Source: Desulfobacula sp. (GTDB lineage: Bacteria > Desulfobacterota > Desulfobacteria > Desulfobacterales > Desulfobacteraceae). Taken from it: 7,555 nucleotides of DNA. Positions 4,776 through 7,555 of this stretch are shown piece after piece; positions within the stretch are counted from its first letter, which is position 1, and the number at the start of each line of letters is the position of its first letter. Under the pieces are notes generated by a model. It searched no databases, was not told the DNA's origin, and was given only the letters and a program-made list of their open reading frames with translations. Both the position numbers and the translations under genes were made by a program. The DNA lies in assembly GCA_027858355.1 (NCBI GenBank), contig JAQICW010000111.1, positions 1 to 7,555 on the forward strand, given 5' to 3'.

Positions 4776-5741
4776 ATGAATATTATTCACAAACATATTT
4801 TGATAATTATTTTCTTTTTTATCCCAATTTTATTTTTTCCGGCATGTTCAACTGATTCAGAATATAAACAAGTTGATTTTTCCAAAACATTATCAGCTCC
4901 TTCACTAACAGACAAGGGAACTGATCATTCAAGCCTGCGAGTGGCAATTGCAGCCATGATTTCCCCAAAGGAAACTATTTCAAAATACAAATCCTTAATG
5001 GATTATATCGGGAAAAAGATGGGCTATCAGATTCTCCTCATACAGCGGAAAACATATGGGGAGATCAATGAACTTTTCCAAAAACAGCAAATCGATCTTG
5101 CACTTATCTGTTCTGGTCCCTATGCAAACGGTAAAGATATATTCCAGGTAGAAGCCTTGGCAGTTCCCCTTGTTCGAGGAGAACCCTATTACCAGTCATA
5201 CTTGATCGTCAATAAAAAAAGCTCAAATAAAACTTTGGAAGATTTAAGGGGAAAAACCTTTGCTTTTACTGACCCTGATTCCAATACCGGCACCCTTGTT
5301 CCCAATTATTGGCTGGCCATGAAAGGAGAAACACCTCAATTATTTTTTAAAGAAACCACCTATACTTATTCCCATGACAATTCCATTATTGCCGTGGCCA
5401 AATCTCTAGTGGACGGTGCTGCTGTTGACAGCCATATCTGGGAATATTATCATAAGACAAATCCAGAATATACTGCCAATACACGGATAATAAAAAAATC
5501 TATCCCCTTTGGGAGCCCGCCCTTTGTCGCTTCGACTTCACTGCCCTTGGTTTTGAAAGACAAGATCAAAGATATTTTGTTAAATATGCATTTAGATCCT
5601 GAAGGCAAACAGATCCAGGATTCCTTATTTGTTGATAAATTTGTACCTCCCCAGGAGTCATGGTATCGACCCATCACAAAATTGAAACAAGAAGTTGAGC
5701 AATATAAAAAAAAGAGGGCCAATGGGACCGGCAAGTCTTAG
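4776..5741 (+). CDS. PhnD-family periplasmic binding lipoprotein, AioX/ArrX-like candidate
   Basis: A 321-residue exported protein. The signal peptide is a long hydrophobic stretch (8-22) ending in a lipobox FPAC, so Cys24 would be lipidated. The mature part is a type-2 periplasmic binding fold of the PhnD family (phosphate/phosphonate-type ligands). It starts with LRVAIAAMISPKETISKY and continues with the DLALICSGPYANG block (108-119). LEDLRGKTFAFTDPDSNTG (154-172) follows, with PNYWLAMKG next, then the SIIAVAKSLVDGAAVDSHIW hinge (203-222) and SPPFVAS. The only mature cysteine is C112; published arsenite sensor AioX also depends on a cysteine in this region. No ABC permease or ATPase follows. 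Instead the gene overlaps a membrane regulator by 20 bp, so sensing rather than uptake is likely. The ligand (arsenite, arsenate, phosphite or another oxyanion) cannot be decided from sequence; arsenic is inferred from the ars neighbours. Confidence 0.88.
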   Translation: MNIIHKHILIIIFFFIPILFFPACSTDSEYKQVDFSKTLSAPSLTDKGTDHSSLRVAIAAMISPKETISKYKSLMDYIGKKMGYQILLIQRKTYGEINELFQKQQIDLALICSGPYANGKDIFQVEALAVPLVRGEPYYQSYLIVNKKSSNKTLEDLRGKTFAFTDPDSNTGTLVPNYWLAMKGETPQLFFKETTYTYSHDNSIIAVAKSLVDGAAVDSHIWEYYHKTNPEYTANTRIIKKSIPFGSPPFVASTSLPLVLKDKIKDILLNMHLDPEGKQIQDSLFVDKFVPPQESWYRPITKLKQEVEQYKKKRANGTGKS

Positions 5742-7555
5742 AAAAAAACTGACATTAATCATTACAACTATTGTTATTACAAGCGGTATCATTATCACTT
5801 TATTGGTCACCCATCGATATAAAAACAGCCTGTTTCAGGTTGCCATGGTCCAGGCCAATAACATTGCTCACAGCCTGGCTCTTGAAGCTGCAGACATAGT
5901 TTTTATCAATGACCGTATGGCTTTACAAAAGCTGCTGGATTACAGAAAAAAAAGCGACCCCACAGTGGGCTACCTTTTTATTGTGAACAACTCCCAGCTT
6001 CTTGCCCATACTTTTGAAGATGAATTTCCTTTTGATTTGATCAAAGCAAATCAACCCCCTGATAACTCCCAGGGCCACATGCAAAAAATCATTTCAAATG
6101 ACGGCAATAAATATATTGATGTGGCATGGCCAATATTTGAAGGAAAAGCTGGTATCCTGCGCCTGGGAATTTCTGAAAAACCCTACATGGAAAAAGCATT
6201 CAGGCTCTGGTATCAGATGAGTCTCATTATCCTTGGTCTTTTAATCACTTCTCTTTTTGTTGCTCATATTTTTATCAAACGCATCACCAGTCCCTTGCAA
6301 GAACTGACACGCACTGTTGAAAAAATTGATCATGGTGATGCTGAAGTCATGATCAATATGACCGGGGATGGTGAAGTCGGTCTTTTATCTGTCTCTTTTT
6401 CAAATATGCTTAGAAGAATCAATACCAGCACACAAAAGCTCAAGGACAAAAATATCGAGCTTGATCGATCCTATCGTCAAACCAGGACATCTTTTGAAAT
6501 TGCCAAAGAGACAGGGGGGCTTTTGAAGTTAGATGAGATCTGTATATATTTGATTCAAAAACTTCAAGATATTGTCACGTGCCGGAAGATCATCATGCTT
6601 GTTTTCAGTTCCAACCGCAAAATTCTTTTCATACATTCGGAAAATGGAAATCGTACGCTTGAAGGGAAAAATATTGATACATTTCAAAATTACCTTGCAA
6701 GTTTTCAAATTCATGACTTTAAAGAAAAAAAATCTTTTCCCCTGAATATTACAGATTTTGATTCTGCAAAAAAAATAGCCTCTTTTCCATTACGACATAA
6801 AGACACTATTCTGGGAGCCATCTGCATTGGATGCCCAGGGGACTGCCAATGTGTTACAAAAGAATTAGAAGTCATTGAACTGATTTTAAATCAGACAACT
6901 TCTTCCATTATAAGGGCGGTCTCCCATGGAGATGAAATCCGTGATTTAGAAGAAAGGACAGGTTTGACAACAGGCTTTAGCGGAATTTTAGGCAAAGCCC
7001 CACAGATGCAGGTTATATACAGGCTTATAAAAGATGTCTGCGTTTCCGATGCAACAGTTCTTATTCAGGGAGAAAGCGGGACAGGTAAGGAGCTTGTTGC
7101 CAAGGCTATTCATGACAACAGCCCAAGAAAGGATAAGCCTTTTATTGTGATAAATTGTTCGGCATACCCTGCTACCCTTTTAGAAAGTGAACTTTTTGGC
7201 CATGAAAAAGGCAGTTTTACCGGGGCAGATCAAAAAAGGCCCGGCCGTTTTGAACAAGCTGATAAAGGAACAGTTTTTCTAGATGAAATTGGCGAGATAG
7301 ATCTTTCAGCCCAGGTTAAATTGCTAAGGGTATTACAAGCTAAAAAATTCGAACGTATTGGCGGAGCCAATTCACTGGATATTGATGTCCGGATTCTAGC
7401 TGCTACCAATAAAGACCTTCTTAGCCAGGTTAAAATAGGTCAGTTTCGTGAAGACCTTTTCTATAGGCTCAATGTTATTCCTATTAATCTGCCTCCCCTT
7501 AGAACACGGCGTAATGATATTCCTTTGCTGGCACGCCATTTTTTAAAATATTTTG
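5722..7555 (+). CDS. Membrane-anchored sigma-54 activator (Cache-HAMP-GAF-AAA+), 3' end outside window
   Basis: The frame is open for 611 codons from ATG 5722 to the edge; GAGGG lies 3 bases upstream. TM1 is at about 10-29. A periplasmic sCache-like domain (about 34-160; GYLFIVNNSQLLAHTF) is followed by TM2 (about 164-185) and HAMP (186-236; P191, GDGEVGLL). Next come a short coiled coil and a GAF-like domain (about 258-400) holding C368, C371, C375 and C377. The sigma-54 AAA+ domain has Walker A GESGTGKE (450-457), the sigma-54 contact loop as GSFTGA (497-502) instead of GAFTGA, Walker B VFLDE (518-522), ATNKDL and FREDLFYRLNV with arginine fingers. A C-terminal DNA-binding helix-turn-helix is expected beyond the edge. 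No histidine kinase or receiver domain is present. The overlap with the lipoprotein gene implies translational coupling. The likely role is transmembrane activation of sigma-54 promoters when the lipoprotein binds its ligand; targets are unseen. Confidence 0.92.
   Translation, partial: MGPASLRKKLTLIITTIVITSGIIITLLVTHRYKNSLFQVAMVQANNIAHSLALEAADIVFINDRMALQKLLDYRKKSDPTVGYLFIVNNSQLLAHTFEDEFPFDLIKANQPPDNSQGHMQKIISNDGNKYIDVAWPIFEGKAGILRLGISEKPYMEKAFRLWYQMSLIILGLLITSLFVAHIFIKRITSPLQELTRTVEKIDHGDAEVMINMTGDGEVGLLSVSFSNMLRRINTSTQKLKDKNIELDRSYRQTRTSFEIAKETGGLLKLDEICIYLIQKLQDIVTCRKIIMLVFSSNRKILFIHSENGNRTLEGKNIDTFQNYLASFQIHDFKEKKSFPLNITDFDSAKKIASFPLRHKDTILGAICIGCPGDCQCVTKELEVIELILNQTTSSIIRAVSHGDEIRDLEERTGLTTGFSGILGKAPQMQVIYRLIKDVCVSDATVLIQGESGTGKELVAKAIHDNSPRKDKPFIVINCSAYPATLLESELFGHEKGSFTGADQKRPGRFEQADKGTVFLDEIGEIDLSAQVKLLRVLQAKKFERIGGANSLDIDVRILAATNKDLLSQVKIGQFREDLFYRLNVIPINLPPLRTRRNDIPLLARHFLKYF

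Noticed and set aside
4776..5741. Reading the PhnD-like gene as part of a phosphonate or phosphite uptake transporter
   Set aside because: No permease or ATPase gene accompanies it, and it overlaps a signalling protein. Uptake is not excluded if transporter genes lie outside the window.
6529..6714. Minus-strand 61-residue frame inside the regulator gene
   Set aside because: It is antisense to the GAF-like region, which is continuous with TM, HAMP and AAA+ domains in the plus frame.
1..7555. tRNA, rRNA, CRISPR array, complete transposase gene
   Set aside because: No cloverleaf, rRNA core sequence, regularly spaced repeats or transposase motifs were seen; the only tandem repeats are the two short stop-codon ones.

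Overview
The window looks like chromosomal DNA of an anaerobic, moderately AT-rich bacterium, most likely a Desulfobacterota (Desulfobacterales-like) sulfate reducer. That is an inference from three things: a GlpC/HdrD-type cysteine-rich iron-sulfur protein inside an arsenic operon, a membrane-bound sigma-54 activator, and overall codon and protein style. No rRNA or marker gene is present to confirm it.

Layout. Positions 1-38 hold a perfect palindrome. Next come two minus-strand genes, an ArsP/YraQ-family permease (62-1129) and an ArsR repressor (1198-1542). ArsR is divergent from a plus-strand pair: a double-CCG iron-sulfur protein (1662-3056) and the arsenite exporter ACR3 (3137-4321). A 10-bp inverted repeat sits on the arsR -10 element and beside a TATAAT on the other strand, so one ArsR operator may control both directions. 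Behind ACR3 lies a convergent 44-codon gene for a protein with five cysteines in its last 18 residues (4399-4533). Its coding DNA doubles as the apparent ACR3 terminator.

After a gene-free leader (4534-4775) comes a second module on the plus strand. It has a PhnD-family periplasmic lipoprotein (4776-5741) overlapping a large membrane regulator (5722 to beyond the right edge). The regulator reads TM - Cache-like periplasmic domain - TM - HAMP - coiled coil - GAF-like domain with a CxxCxxxCxC cluster - sigma-54 AAA+ ATPase.

How it fits together. The left part is an efflux and detoxification unit with no ArsC-type arsenate reductase in view. The right part resembles the AioX/ArxX/ArrX logic, in which a PhnD-type protein binds an arsenic oxyanion and signals through a membrane sensor. 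Here the usual kinase plus NtrC-type regulator appears to be collapsed into one membrane-anchored sigma-54 activator. This system, the small Cys-rich protein and the iron-sulfur protein are the most novel parts. A further oddity is that both genes of the plus-strand operon end in short in-frame tandem repeats that copy the stop codon.
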